From the NCBI GenBank assembly GCA_017562135.1, contig QEYB01000406.1:124001-188000 (forward strand): a stretch of DNA of 64,000 nt, written 5' to 3'. The notes under the pieces are model-generated. The model was not told where the DNA came from and did not search any database. It was given only the letters and a program-made list of their open reading frames with translations. Made by a program: the position numbers and the translations under genes. Of the stretch, positions 38,601 to 51,183 are shown piece after piece (positions within the stretch are counted from its first letter, which is position 1; each line of letters begins with the position of its first letter). The DNA is from Dipylidium caninum (lineage: Eukaryota > Platyhelminthes > Cestoda > Cyclophyllidea > Dipylidiidae).

Positions 38601-41600
38601 TTTCCTTCCCAAACATTTAAAGGAGAAGTCCCCATCCCTTATTCGGCCATGACGTCACACATTTTTGACATTTGTTCCTACTAATTTGTGATGAGGATAT
38701 GCGACCACACTAAATCGCGTCCCAAGCAATTTGTTCGTTTCCAACAGTGGCATAGATTTAGCAAATTCTTAATTCTCATCAGAATGGCTTATTATAGCGA
38801 CAACATATTGGCTGTTCCCATGGGATTTTGATGTGAGTAAGAAGTTACCATTACTCAGCAACTTAAAACTCGAAACGTATCTTGCCATCATACGGTGAAC
38901 GCATTTAACACTGAACCATTTACCTTATGGTTAATTAGCCATAGTGCAGGAGAAGGAGATCGAAATGCAACTTTGCGACATCGTCCGTTTTTCTCAACTT
39001 TTTCCATGTACAAGCGAATTCGGCTGCGCTGTACCAGTGTGACCAGCTACTGCCATGTTAATGAAGCGTCCTTTTATGCGAACGCGTGCACATAAATTTT
39101 TAAGTTCTGACTCCTCATCCTACATCTCACTAACTGTAGTGTCAGTGGTGGACATTTCTCACATTCGGACTTTGTAATTCTAATTTAGCCGATTCTCTGT
39201 ATGGTTTTGCACACCAGTCTTTGGCTTAAAACTCCGCCGGACAGACCTTCACAGTTGGCCTCAAGACTAAAATCACTTCTTCGGTCATGTCTTCAAAACC
39301 CTTCCTGAGGGGCCTGGAGTCAATTAATTTTCCCACTATCCACACTCTTGTCTTAATCACGTTGCTTAAAATGTGCCCTAAATCCGTTTTTTGAATAGAT
39401 TTTTTGGTCATCTAGAATCAATTCTTTCCATAGTATAATTCAAATCAGGAATTTAACATGGCGCTGAAGCACTGACATTCCTCAAAGTCGCTCTTGAATG
39501 GATTGTGTAACGCTTTGTTAAGGAAAACACTGTCCACATTTGGTTATGCCTCCATCCACACCTTCAGTTCATTTATAGGCAGCTTAAATAATTGCCTCAT
39601 CATACAGAGTTATACTTGCATTGGTGAAAATAATATTTTTTGTCTATGTTTACTTTTAGTTGTACGATCCGCAGCTGAGATTCTCACTGCTAACGGTTTT
39701 CGCGAATTGTCCGAGGTCGACTCTTGGAAGTTGGCTCCCAACGACTGCGTTTTCGTAACCAAAAACCTCACCTCCCTCGTTGCCATTGCTGTGGGAGGCT
39801 CCTACAAACCGGGAGAGGGGTTTGGAATTATCGGAGCACACACTGACAGTCCTTGTCTTCGACTAAAGCCCCTCTCGGAGCGAGTGAAAGAGGGTTTCGT
39901 CGAACTGGCTGTGCAGACTTACGGCGGTGGCCTTTGGTATACGTGGTTCGACCGTGATCTTACGCTTGCCGGTCGATGTATCGTCCGCAACCCCACCACT
40001 GGCGCGTTGGAAGAGCGTCTTGTCCACATCGAGCGTCCGTTGGCTTGCGTGCCCTCATTGGCCATTCATCTGAATCGGAACACCGACAAGGGTTTTGCTC
40101 CCGATCCAGAGGTTCATTTGGCCCCGATTTTATGCACTACTCTTAGTGAACAAGTGAGTTTTGTGTCATCTTAACAAACAGACTTTCGCAGCCATCAATT
40201 ACACGGTTTATTTGTCTCTTCCAGCTGAATGGTTGCGCTGATTTACCCATGACTACGGGACACCCATCAGGTTTGCTGCGTCTTCTTGCCACAGAGCTGC
40301 AATGTGCGCCCTCAGACCTCGTTGAACTGGAGCTCTATCTGGCAGACACTCAACCAGCTACGATCGGTGGTCTTCATGATGAGTTTATTCATGCGCCGCG
40401 ACTGGACAACCAATTTAGTGCTTTCACTGCGATTAAGGCGTTGGTGAATTCCCTTCCTAGTTTGAAGGAAGAATCTTTCGTCCGTATTGTATGTCTCTAC
40501 GATCACGAGGAAATTGGTTCACGCAGTCTTCAAGGCGCAAATTCAGTTTACACGGAAAACCTCTTCCGTCGGGTGACCGATGCGCTCGCAGCAGGTGCGT
40601 TGGAAGCGGCGGAGTCAGTGAGTAACAGTGGCGGAGCAGCAGACGCGGGAAGCTGTGCTGGGGGCGGAGGAATGGGAGGGGAGCGTTGTCTGTTCGAGCG
40701 TACAATGGCACGCTCCTTCTTCCTCTCTGCTGACCAGGCCCACGCGGTGCATCCTTCATGGCCGGAGAAACATGAGCCCGCGCACAAGCCCGGTTTTCAC
40801 CAGGGCCTGGTATTAAAGCATCACTGCTCGCAGAGATACGCTACCAATGGACTTACCTCAGCGATTGTGAAAGAAATCGCTAGACGCACGGACGTTCCAC
40901 TCCAAGTATGTATTTAATTTGTGTCTCGATGACTTATTCTCACCGCGCAGTTTTCTGAGCCTCTAAATCTTTAATCTAATTCGTCATATAGACAAGTACA
41001 TAGCGGTTAGCATGTGTCCACATGTCCACCTTCGGGCCCGGACACTGCACTTTTACAGGTCATAAAGTCATAACTTGAGGCGCACGTATGAACACAGCGC
41101 TTGACCGGTTTTCCGGTTGCCATAACCACCCTTTCTGTTTCGGATACTTACAAACATTATTAGTCAGAGGAATAATATTTACATGTGTTGCCTTAGTTGT
41201 CACTGTTATTATTCTCATGTAGTCCAAAACTCATATCGTATAGATTTTAATAAATATTAGCAGCCACATACTTGTAGGGCATTTACTTTTTGTCAGTCTT
41301 TTGAAAACCTTTCATCAAATAGGTTTTGGAAATATTCACTGGTTTGAGGATAACTGTGGTATTTTCTCGGCTCGAAAATAAATCCATCTTGACTTCCGGT
41401 TATTTCAGTTTGGTGGGTTGATAAAAGTTTGAGTCGTGCTGTCTCTGGTTGCTTTAGGAATTCGTAGTCCGTCAAGATCAACCGAGCGGCAGTACCATCG
41501 GTCCAATCGTAGCCTCGCAGCTGGGCGTCATGACAGCGGACATCGGCGGAGCTCAACTGGCAATGCACTCGTGCCGTGAGATGACCTGCACCTCGAGTGT

Positions 41601-41682
41601 CGGTCAGGCGATAACGCTTTTCACGGGTTTCTACGAGCACATCGCCAACATTCTCTCCTCCATTTTTTTCGTTGCTAAGTAG
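35615..41682 (+). CDS. DNPEP: Aspartyl aminopeptidase (peptidase family M18)
   Basis: Cytosolic zinc aminopeptidase that removes N-terminal Asp or Glu from peptides; dodecameric in other animals. Four exons, 35615-35672, 39660-40153, 40225-40905 and 41458-41682, give 485 aa (human 475) with all junctions in phase. Exon 1 reads [15 protein letters not shown]. Metal and catalytic residues are present: His80 in IGAHTDSPC, Asp245 in APRLDN, Glu279 and Glu280 in YDHEEIGS, Asp354 in [10 protein letters not shown] and His448 in AMHSCREM. The substrate-pocket segment [20 protein letters not shown] is intact. Between the two catalytic halves, residues about 306-336 form a Gly/Ala/Ser-rich insert of roughly 30 residues not found in the human enzyme. 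Intron 1 is 3987 nt, intron 2 only 71 nt, intron 3 552 nt. The gene starts 258 nt after the psq factor on the same strand. Confidence 0.97.
35673..39659 (+). other. DNPEP intron 1 (3987 nt)
   Basis: Starts GTAAGT after the codon for His19 plus one base and ends TACTTTTAG. It is largely T-rich. It holds a G-run cluster at 36406-36432 and GT/GC alternating tracts near 36650-36730 and 37085-37135. A 77-codon minus-strand frame at 37142-37375 has a good donor inside it but no recognisable domain, so I do not call it a gene. Confidence 0.85.
36406..36432 (+). promoter_or_regulatory. Potential G-quadruplex motif in DNPEP intron 1
   Basis: Four or more runs of three to five G separated by one or two bases, on the sense strand of the intron. 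The pattern fits the usual quadruplex rule. Whether it folds or acts in the RNA is not known. Confidence 0.45.
40906..41457 (+). other. DNPEP intron 3 (552 nt)
   Basis: Starts GTATGT and ends GCTTTAG, phase 0 on both sides. No other feature seen. Confidence 0.9.
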
Positions 41683-43728
41683 GCCTTCGTCATTTTTCCG
41701 CGGTGACAATTCATGTTTCCTCAGTGATTCTCCCCCTCGCTCTGCTCTCTTCGCCCTTACCCCTCTTCCCTTTGCATTACTGACAGTGTGCCAACTCGCC
41801 CACTAATTGCCCTTTCTAATCCGTGGCCTTTTATAAATATTTTGCTTGTGAAAATAATCCGCTTTTTCCTACTTTGCATTCGCCTTGTCCTTGCTCCCTT
41901 GGTGGTTCGCTTTAATGGACTCCGAAGAAACCCTGAATGAGCACTAATTCTGGCGGGAATTTTTGCCGCATGAGAGGCACTATCTGCTTTCGAGGTTGAT
42001 ACGATTGGGGAAGTCGGAGGTTACGAGAAAGACGTTCCACCATTAACGGAGGGTTTTGTGGGGTCGAAATAATCGTTTTTTCCTAACATAAATTTCATGC
42101 ACAACAGTTGGCCCGAGCGTCTCCAATTTGTGTTTGAGGGTTTTTCGTCAACCCATAATAAATGTCCATTAGCCGAGCTCGGGTGGACGTCTCAGTCGCG
42201 AGATGTCGAGAATCAAACCAGCTTGAAGCAGCTAAACTAATGCAGGCGCCTCTTCTTTTTTAGACCTGCCCAATTAATACTTGAATCAAAGCATCCGAAC
42301 TGAGTGTATAGAAGCCTAAATAGGCACAGTCACTTGTCGTCTCCATTAATTATCCTCTTAGATGAAGAGTTTAGCTTCCACTCCAGCACAGAGATGCCAG
42401 GCATTTTTTCGCCTGAACGATTCACTTTGTTCATTTTGGCATGAGTTCATGCCTGTCGTGTGGGGCGTCAGATAGGTGGGGAGCCCCGGGTCTAACTCTC
42501 CTCAGAGATGGAGACTGCCTCGGGTAATCACTCGTCGCCGCTCGTTATGGCCCATGTGGCTGGTGGGTATGCGTTATATGTCCTTTTAAAAAGGATTCAC
42601 GTGGAGCTGGAGGCTCCTCCTGTACTATCCTCCGTCCTCTAAAGGTTTTAGGTAATAACTTCAAAGGGTAGACTTATTCGCCCCTCTCCCTCAACCCGGT
42701 TTAGATATTTCCTCCAGTGATCACCGCCCTGCTTACAATAAGCGAACCCACCCATTTTTTATTAATTTTTCGCATAACATAACATAATATTCGGTGGTTT
42801 AAAGACATTGATGTGCGCTCTGTGCAGTACCTTAACATGGAAAGCGTTGTTTGTAGCGAAAAAGGGGACGCATGATGCCACTTACACCGTTTGCTGGAGT
42901 GTGCATCATAATGAAAAGCGAGCTAACTTATCCCGCACAGGGTGGCACGATAGCCTTATTTGCCTAAATCTCTTAGAAGGCTGCTTTAGATGTTTGTAGG
43001 TCCTCGTTCCGGATATTTAACGTCTGTCTAGTTGGCTCCAAGTGCAAAAGTGGATGAAAACTCCCAGTTAATAGGTCGCTTTGTGCACAAATTTCGACAT
43101 TTTTTTAAGATATTTTCTCACCCCTTCCAATACTGAATGAACCGCTCACACGTCGTAGTTTGTAATTTTGTTAACTTTGTGAATCCAACAAAAGCCTCCG
43201 CGGTTAACCTCTCTTTCCCGCTCGGTCGAACGTGTGCGTAGACCCTCTGTCGCATTCCGCCTCCAAATTATCTGCTTCCCGCCACTTCTTCGCAGGTTTG
43301 TTGAGTGGTTTGGCACCATCAAACAAATTGAAACGTTAAGTTAAGCTTGTAATTACGTGAATATTCATGCGGCTGCCGTGGGATATGTGTGCGAACCGAA
43401 GACTTAGAAGTGGTTATGACTGACTGACCGGTAAAGTCGAGAGTTTCTTGACTGTGTCTTTTAGACTTCCTGCCGCTTTTCGACTTTTTCAGAGCGAAAT
43501 TGGCATTAATATTCTTTTTCGGCTTGCCTGTCTCTCGCACGTCAAATAGCGTCACTCCCTCGGTAAGTAGCTCAGCACCCTGGAAAACCGCGAGATCTTG
43601 CCCGTTAATATCGTTCAGTCTACGTTTGTAACTTCGGTTCCTCCGCTCAAAGGCGGTAATGCGATTGATAGAATTTTGGAAGAAAAAACCATTTCTCGCC
43701 AATAATGAAAGGCAATTTACGCCTTCTT

Positions 43729-43776
43729 GCCTTCTTCTTCCTCTTCCTCTCCTCCTCCTCCTCCTCCTCCTCCTCT
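43729..43776. repeat. (CCT)n microsatellite
   Basis: About nine near-perfect TCC/CTC trinucleotides preceded by a degenerate CTT-rich part. A polypurine/polypyrimidine tract. Confidence 0.9.
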
Positions 43777-44189
43777 TGTAAACACTCCACTTCTTCAGAC
43801 TACACTGCTACAGCAAGACTTGCAGGAGAGCACTTCAAATACCTGGAATGCTCTTTCTCGTGGCAACCAGCGTTATCGGTTGGCAAGTGATGTACGGCGC
43901 AACGTATGTGAAAAGAAGCGCAATGTAGTGACTGTGTAAATAAAAATTGACTGTTTTACTAGGGTGGCCGAAAGCCTTCGCTGGCGGGTACGCACTTCAT
44001 TGAAGTTTCCTTCGCTGGATGCAACGGCAATCGTACTCGGGACTGACTTAGTCCAAGTCTCTCGGGACCGCAGTGTCCTCCGACCGCTAAATGCTATTTG
44101 GACATAGACATCAGACTTTCTTAGTTGAAATTATCACCATGTCCATTTAAAGGAGTAAATTGGATTCTTCAAGAGACGATGCCATGATG

Positions 44190-44211
44190 CGTGCACACAC
44201 ACACACACACC
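44190..44211. repeat. (CA)n microsatellite
   Basis: About nine CA dinucleotides following GTG, in non-coding DNA. Confidence 0.9.
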
Positions 44212-46443
44212 GCCATATAGCTTAATTCACCTGCCAGACGGTGGGTGTAATTGGCAGTATTGTCACCTCACAGGAGAGCGGTGACCGTTTGACCAGCCAC
44301 GCCGCTGCCACCGCCGTTATTACAGATGTCCAGGACTCATAATGCCAGAGTTCACCAGCTCCATGTGTGTGCTCACACATGCTTTTTCAATTGACTCAAC
44401 TTTCAGGACGACCCACGTGTCAAGGTGCCCGCTAAACACGCTTGTCATAGAATAACTGGTCAACGGTTGCATGTATAATAACTTCAGGACATTTCCTTGC
44501 CCTAAGCTCTCTGAGTTGACGTACATGTTATACAAGTTCATTTAGGGTCCCTGTAACCTTCCGCCCATGTCCTGATTAACCTGGCCAAGAAACATGTAAA
44601 AACGATGAGGTATCTCAAACTTTAAGGTCATATATGCCGGACCTTGTTGAGGTCATGGACAAAAATCCGCAGCGTTGAATGGATGCAAACTCGACACACT
44701 AGCCGAATCTAATTTGTGGTCCTCGCAATTTCTAGTTAAGGGCATAAAAATGCGTCTTTGCAGCTTTCCTCCTCCCCCTCCCCCTCCCCCTCAAATAGTC
44801 ACCTTCTGCTGCTGCTATTGCTCAGATTCTTCACCTTCTTTTATTATGTGAAATTTCGACACTTAGGAAATATGAATGCGCGACTTTTAAGCCGAAAGGT
44901 GCGAATCAAATACCCATAACAACGCAGGGAAGCTTGATTAGATGGACACTTGAAATGGATTACTTAACGTCAGAAAATTACCTTCACAGTGTAAGCCTCT
45001 TAGACACACATTTCATCCATACATCCTCGGTTACGATGAGCGGAAGGGGGGACAACCAATGCGATGTGTCCCTGGGAACTGCGTATCCACATACAAAGTT
45101 GAGGTGACCACGTGGAACGATGAAGGAGACGGAAAGTAGGTCCCAAAGCCCTCACGCCTATTTGCCCGTTGTCGGACGCCCCGCCCGGGTTGGTCATGAT
45201 TGCCGTAGACCGAGTTTCAAGCGCACCCACTGAGAAAGGGAGGAATCTGAGCAGGGCGCCTACCCACCTGACACCGCTGTGTACCCGGGGTATCGACCTG
45301 TTTTTGAACGCTTCAGCGCTAATCGAATTAGCACCGTATGCGCACGCCTAATTGACGGCTTTGTGCATTACGCACGTACGCAGACGTGAATGCAGTGAGA
45401 GCGCGCGCACGCCCGCACATTCAGCCAGTGGAAATCGCCACTTTCCCGAGAGCGCGTGCGCACGTACGCCCGGGCGCGTCGGATGATTGACTGGTAGAAT
45501 TGAGAAAGCCGTGTACTCGTGCGTACGTGGATCCACCCATCCGCACATACACGCATTCTCCTGCTCACTTGGCTTCGGTCCGTGAACAATAACATCAGCA
45601 CCACCGACTAACTGCATTGACAACAAGAGCAAAAAGTGGTAGGCATTACCACCATCGGCATCATCAGTGCCTAATCCTGTGTGAGCAAGCTTTTGTGAAT
45701 TTGAGAAAATAGTGGTGCTCGATTGAAGAGGAGTGGGTGTGCATATGACCAAATAATTGCACAATACGACATACGTACATCGGCTATAAATTGTGCTCTT
45801 TCAGTTAGCCTCCAAATGAGACGTTAAATACGGTAAACACCTCGGTTACTCACGGCTTTTGATACATTTTAAAGTCCGATTTCGACAAATTAGCTTTTGG
45901 AAGGAGGTGGCCATTATTATACATGCCTCAGACATTCCGTAAAGGGGATTTCATAAAAAGCGGGACTTCATTTGCCGGAGACGGAAAACTGAAGTTCTAC
46001 GGATGATTTTACTCCCTTAACAGGATTTACACTATATCAACGACGTTCTGAATGAAAAATACTATTCTCCCCTAGCATCTTAGTGATGGGTCAAATCTAT
46101 CGCATTGTGGGTATTCACCTGCAATGACTTCACTCCCCTAGTTCTTAGTTCTCCCAATAGATGGGCAATCAGGCCTTATCAATGTGGCCGGCATGAGCAA
46201 ATTTCAAAAATGTCTTGTGTTGATGAGTCGGGCGTTGGTTTTCAGTTAAAAGGAATCTTTCCAAGTTAACCGATACGATGTGGAAGTCGACCTCTTCCCC
46301 TCAAGGCCCGGGAAAGAGGGTTTTTGAAGTGACGAAGCCCTTCCGTGCATGTGTGTGTGTATGTGCGCGGAGGAGTTGGCGTCAGTGCAGACTTCATCGA
46401 CTCGCTTCCGTACAGACAAGCGGAGGAGATAGCGCAACTCGGT

Positions 46444-46470
46444 GATAATAATAATAATAATAATAATAAT
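46444..46470. repeat. (ATA)n microsatellite
   Basis: Nine near-perfect ATA/AAT trinucleotides. No coding context is supported. Confidence 0.9.
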
Positions 46471-46530
46471 GCGATTATCGCCGCAGCGCGGGCACATGCG
46501 CTTTTTAACTGAGTTCAACGGCTGACGTAA

Positions 46531-46636
46531 TTGCGTGCGCGCGCGCACGCGCACACAACACGACATCCAATCACTTTGGCCTCGCGCCCCCACGCAGCCC
46601 GGGCATGCACGGCGCACGCGCGCGCGAACGCGCGCA
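46531..46636. repeat. CG/CA alternating purine-pyrimidine tract
   Basis: Two blocks of GCGCGCGCACGCGCACAC-like sequence about 65 bp apart. Alternating CG is the classic Z-DNA-forming pattern. High CpG density here contrasts with the AT-rich surroundings. Confidence 0.6.
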
Positions 46637-49600
46637 CTGCCACATGCGACGATTACAGGCGAACTCCGAGGTGCGGACGTGGCTGTGAAAGCTCACGCAT
46701 TAAACATGACCAGAGAGAAAGCAAAAAGTGTTTTGCGTGCATGAGCAAGTTCAGCACATCAACACCACACGATAATTAACAGGTTACCACTCTGTGACCA
46801 GGATTATTACACAATGAGCAATAAATAAACGAAAAAGTGATAGAAAAAGTGATAGATCGAAAAATGTGGAAGACTAAGAAATGGGATTGAGTTTGGCTTC
46901 AGCAGTTTAAGATCTGGCACCATCAATACACACGTGTAATAGCGAAAATAAACTTTGGTAGATGACTTACAAAGTCGGAATAATTTCACTAAATAAGCTT
47001 ATATTCCCTTTTTTAAAGAAATAATTCGGAAATGAAGATACTCGAACTCTTGCCTGGGTTCACGCCACCATGTGCCTTTAGGTGGAAAGTGGTAGAATAT
47101 TACACTCAAACGTGACCATTTTTGCAGGCTAAGAAGGAAGGTAGTCTAAGCAAACCGTCTTGAGAGGCTGGCTACAGCCGTAGAAAGTATTGATGATACC
47201 TGGGTCAAAACTACCCCATTTGCTTGACCAATTAACATTCAAAATAAAAATATACTGCTGCTATTTCCAAGCCACTGTAGGAAGCCACTCCTTTTCACCA
47301 CTTAGACAGGGATGGAAGTACGGCATGATCCCTCCAGACTGTACTTCTATTTTCATGCAACCGCACGATAAGCCCTATGAAAAAAATATTACAGGGGATG
47401 CGCTCACGGCTGTTAGACAAGTCTTGCTGCAACTCATCTGTTTTCTTTTTTTATATCTGCTTGGAAAGCTAAATATAGTGGACGTGTAGGTAGGTGTACG
47501 AAATGCACGCAAAATCTCGTTGCGCCTCAAAGGTTGCTCGAAAGGTGCTAAAATGCACGATATTTGAGTTGGAAAGTGGATGGTTCAGCTTGGAGGGAAA
47601 AAAGGGGTGGCAGAAATGTCATTGACCGATTAATCTGAGCAGGCCAAATTCATTTATGCGACCTTCTGTAAGTGGTGCGTTAAAGACGGAGAAACGTCAT
47701 GCTTGCCGTCGCCCGCTCTGGTGGGAATATGAAGGTCGGGAATTTCCATGTAATTGGCGAGACCTGGCGTATAAATCAAAGCATTCTTAAAAACCGAGTA
47801 ATGAGCTGACAATTACTGCCGATTTATTGGGTCAATTAATTGCGAAATTAGATGAAAATGCACCGCACCAATGAAAATAATTTCAGAAGCGCGGCACATA
47901 AGTCGCACGATATGTCGACCTCCCAATACTAAAACCGAGAGAAATTGTGTTATTTATCATCACAATTAATCTCAAAACGGATTTTGAAAAGTGCTCCGAA
48001 TTTGCAACTCACCTTTTTAAAGGTTCCTTCGGCAATTTCAAAGTTACACTTCGGATTCCCCGATTTTTTCAAACATTCACGTTAAAAGCTCCTTCTTATT
48101 ACTTTGCAATATACTACAAAACAAATCAATCTCCTCGCGTTGGGCTTATCGCAGATGAAATCCGTGGACAAAAAATAGACGACTGCGTGCCTACAAATTC
48201 CCTCATCCAGCAATCACAGTGCCCCCTTCCCCCCCCCCGTGAAAACTGTCTGTGCTGTCTACCAAGCCCTACATTCATACGGTTGCTGCTCAGCGTTACC
48301 AATCTGCTCTTAGCGAGCACGGAATGCGCCACGGAGCATCACTGAAAGGATTGAAGTCCTTTGACGGAAGGGGAAAGGCCTCGTGGCTCTATGCCAGCAA
48401 CCGCATTTTACTCTCAACTAATATCTTCCCACAAGCCATATTTGGCAAACATCCTCTTTCCACTGCTTCGCTATTTTTGGCATGAGAAAAGCGGTCAGTT
48501 AAAACAAATTTCGAGTAAACAACTCACCGGGTGAACTGTTTCTCGCCCGCCTTTCATGCGGGAGTGGCTGAGTCCAAGTGCGACATCAACTCTCCATCCC
48601 AGTGATTAAGTGGCACGAAGCGCTCACCATTTCCTCTCCACTGAATTACAGGAAATGTGGGAAGAGGCCAGACCGAATTTTAAGCTGCACTTTGTCAACA
48701 GACCGGGAGATGAGCGCTGCAGTCTTGTTTCATCAGACGGCATTGCATGAACGTTACACGCTGCGAGGTTTCAAGGTCTGCCTCGGTTGCCCAAAGCAGT
48801 AACTTTTGCGCTCCGCTCACCCTGCTGACTGTTGGCCTTGGACCTACCCGCAAAGCTGATGTTTGCCCGCACGCCATGTCTCTCAGTAATACCCACAATC
48901 CACAAATGCTTAAGGGAACAGAGTGACAGTGAAAATGCATTTGTCTCCCTCACTATCGCGTCAACCTCCTGACTGGTTGTCACGCTGGCCGATCAATCAA
49001 TTCTCCAGGGGATGGAAAAAACACCTCCCACCACCCTGCCACTCCGCAATGGACCTCCTCTTCACGCCAAAACAAAAATAGCCTTAATGCTCAAATCCTC
49101 ACGTCGAATGATTGAGATGCATCGACATATTTGACGCAAGGCCTCTATTCCACGTATTCCCCTCAACGCCATCCAACACACTCCCTCGACGAAGGTGCAA
49201 CCCTCCTTACCCCACATTATTCTCGCAAAGCGACTGCAATAAGAGCTTATTTGCCAGCGTCCACAAAGCGACATGAGCACACCCTGAGAAGTCTGATTGT
49301 GGACGTCGGCCCTACCTCACGTGATTTACCACATAAACAGACCCTTCGGGCAACTGGCCAACTACTCGCACTGATGAAGGCGGATATGCATGACGTTGCG
49401 TCGTTGCCTGGATCCGTCACACCCTTGATTCGCCACACCCTTCGTCCGTCACAGTCATTCTCAGAAGATTCAGCAACAGAGCACGTGCCCCACTGCCTCG
49501 TCGAATGGTCACTCTGGCTGTCGAGAACGAGAATCACCTCGAGTTGATGTGTGCCCGAGGCACACAAACTGTCAACTGCACAAGCACGAACGATAGCCAC

Positions 49601-50686
49601 GGAGTCGGTGGTTTGTAAGAGGAAGGAAATGAAAGTCTTCTCCTCTCAACTTCACGTGTGCAAATAGCCAGCGTGTAGGTGGCATCTCAAATGGCACTGG
49701 TGTTAGTGGCGAAGCCACGTGTTGGCGAGGTAAGGCTGGAAGAGCGGCTTTCTGCTCCAACACGTTGGGTCGAATGGTTACATTGGCAGATAAGCCTGAA
49801 ATCTGCGAAATCGAATCGTGACGAGAGCAACCTCTGAGGGTTGGAAAGCGTCCTTCTGTTGAGTTGGTGGTACTTTTAACCGGCACTAGGTGGCCAGTAA
49901 AAGGGGTCAAGAGAATGCTATGAGCGAAGTAGGAGAGGAGACTGTGGTTTCACCGTGGGTTCAGGCCGCCCGAGATTTCGCCACCAACCAAGCGGTCTAA
50001 CTGTCGACGTATTCAAAAGCTGAGGAGGATAAAGCACATGTCCCATTTGGACTCATAACTCCCATTGAAATGTGTATTTCTGACTGCAATGTATCGAGGA
50101 GTCTAGCTATATCGGGGAAAGATGTATTTATTTGTCTCTTCATACACCCAAAAAAAATATTGTTTCCATTTCACCTGGAAGCAGTGATGCTTCATTAGGC
50201 GTCATGTCTCAAGTGGCGATCAATCAAACTGAAAGGGGAAGGAGAAGTTATGAGTTGCGGGTGACACGGTATGGCCTGTCCGACAAGTCTGCCCTTTCCA
50301 AAGAGAAGGATGAAGAGGTTGTGTTGACGGAGGAAAGGTGGTATTGTAACACAGCCTTCTTATTGGCACTTGGTCCTCGAACACCTACGGCCGTCAGTTG
50401 GTCGCAATAAACGTTTGAGTGCCTTTGACCTGAATTGAAAATAAGGTCTCCTTATTGGAATGCGAATGAGACTGCCTTTTCAGGGGTGTACTGATAGAGG
50501 AGGAGGAAGCATCGTTGTGAAGAGGTGTGAGAAATGACTGGTGTTCATGAGAGGAAACACAAATCAAGCTGCCAATTCGCTCTCTCCTCCGCCTTGTCCT
50601 GCTCCGCCCAACCCTGCTTCCACGATTGCCCAATTCAACCTCGCCACCTAATCGGACCCGATACTGCTCCATCCACTGCTTTAGTC

Positions 50687-51037
50687 CACAAGATGTGTTC
50701 GGCAACCTCTCCATGGTAGATGCCACTTTCGTCTTTTCATGACGAATCGTAGCATGACCGATCACTCCCAAACTATTCTTCACTTCTCTCTAGTTCAACC
50801 GACGAAGACGGGGTTCTTCAACGTCTGCACTGATTTCGTAGGCCACGGTCGACTTGCAATGTCTCGAGACGCAGTGGCAGAAAATGAGCCGGTGGCCGAC
50901 GGAAAGGCTGAGAGGCCACACGTGAGAGCGCAGAGACCTCGCGTCCTGACTGGACCGAAGATGATGCGGCGTGTTGTCATCGCCACCCTCAACTACCACG
51001 TGCAAATCCGCATGTTGCAGTGTTTCACTCGCGAATA
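50687..51037 (+). repeat. 351-bp block identical to the opposite arm (left copy)
   Basis: Base-by-base comparison with the reverse complement of 53496-53846 showed no difference. The bases immediately outside differ (C/T at the left edge, G/A at the right edge). It contains a 99-codon frame (50739-51038, plus) and a 90-codon frame on the other strand, both also open in the other arm simply because the DNA is identical. No known domain is recognised in either. Confidence 0.85.
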
Positions 51038-51120
51038 GTTCAAATTCACAACAAAATGTCAATTATGCCACTCGAAAACGTGCAATTTGAGGTGATGAGT
51101 CTTGTACGTGCCGCCAGACG

Positions 51121-51183
51121 GAGGTAAGAGGGGAGGGGAGAAGAGAAGAGAGGAGAGGAGAGGAGAGGAGAGGAGAGGAGAAG
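51121..51183. repeat. GGAGA-type polypurine tract inside the left arm
   Basis: Pure purine run made mostly of GGAGA pentamers. Its partner in the right arm is the pyrimidine run at about 53349-53403, with a different repeat count and interruptions. Confidence 0.85.

Larger units (their letters stand above)
41683..47905. other. Intergenic region with simple repeats, no supported gene
   Basis: After the DNPEP stop there is no recognisable gene up to the inverted repeat. The stretch holds CCT, CA and ATA microsatellites (listed separately), a CCCCCT tract at about 44767-44794, and alternating CG/CA tracts near 45390-45480 and 46531-46636. One minus-strand frame at 43319-43702 (127 codons, non-ATG start, Lys/Arg-rich) looks protein-like but matches no family I know. 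No clear AATAAA was seen close to the DNPEP stop. Confidence 0.5.

Noticed and set aside
41293..41709. 138-codon minus-strand ORF
   Set aside because: It lies antisense to the last DNPEP exon, whose plus-strand reading is unmistakable; it is a shadow frame.
50739..51038. 99-codon ORF identical in both arms, considered as a conserved gene
   Set aside because: The protein identity follows automatically from the identical 351-bp DNA block; no domain or codon-level evidence supports coding.
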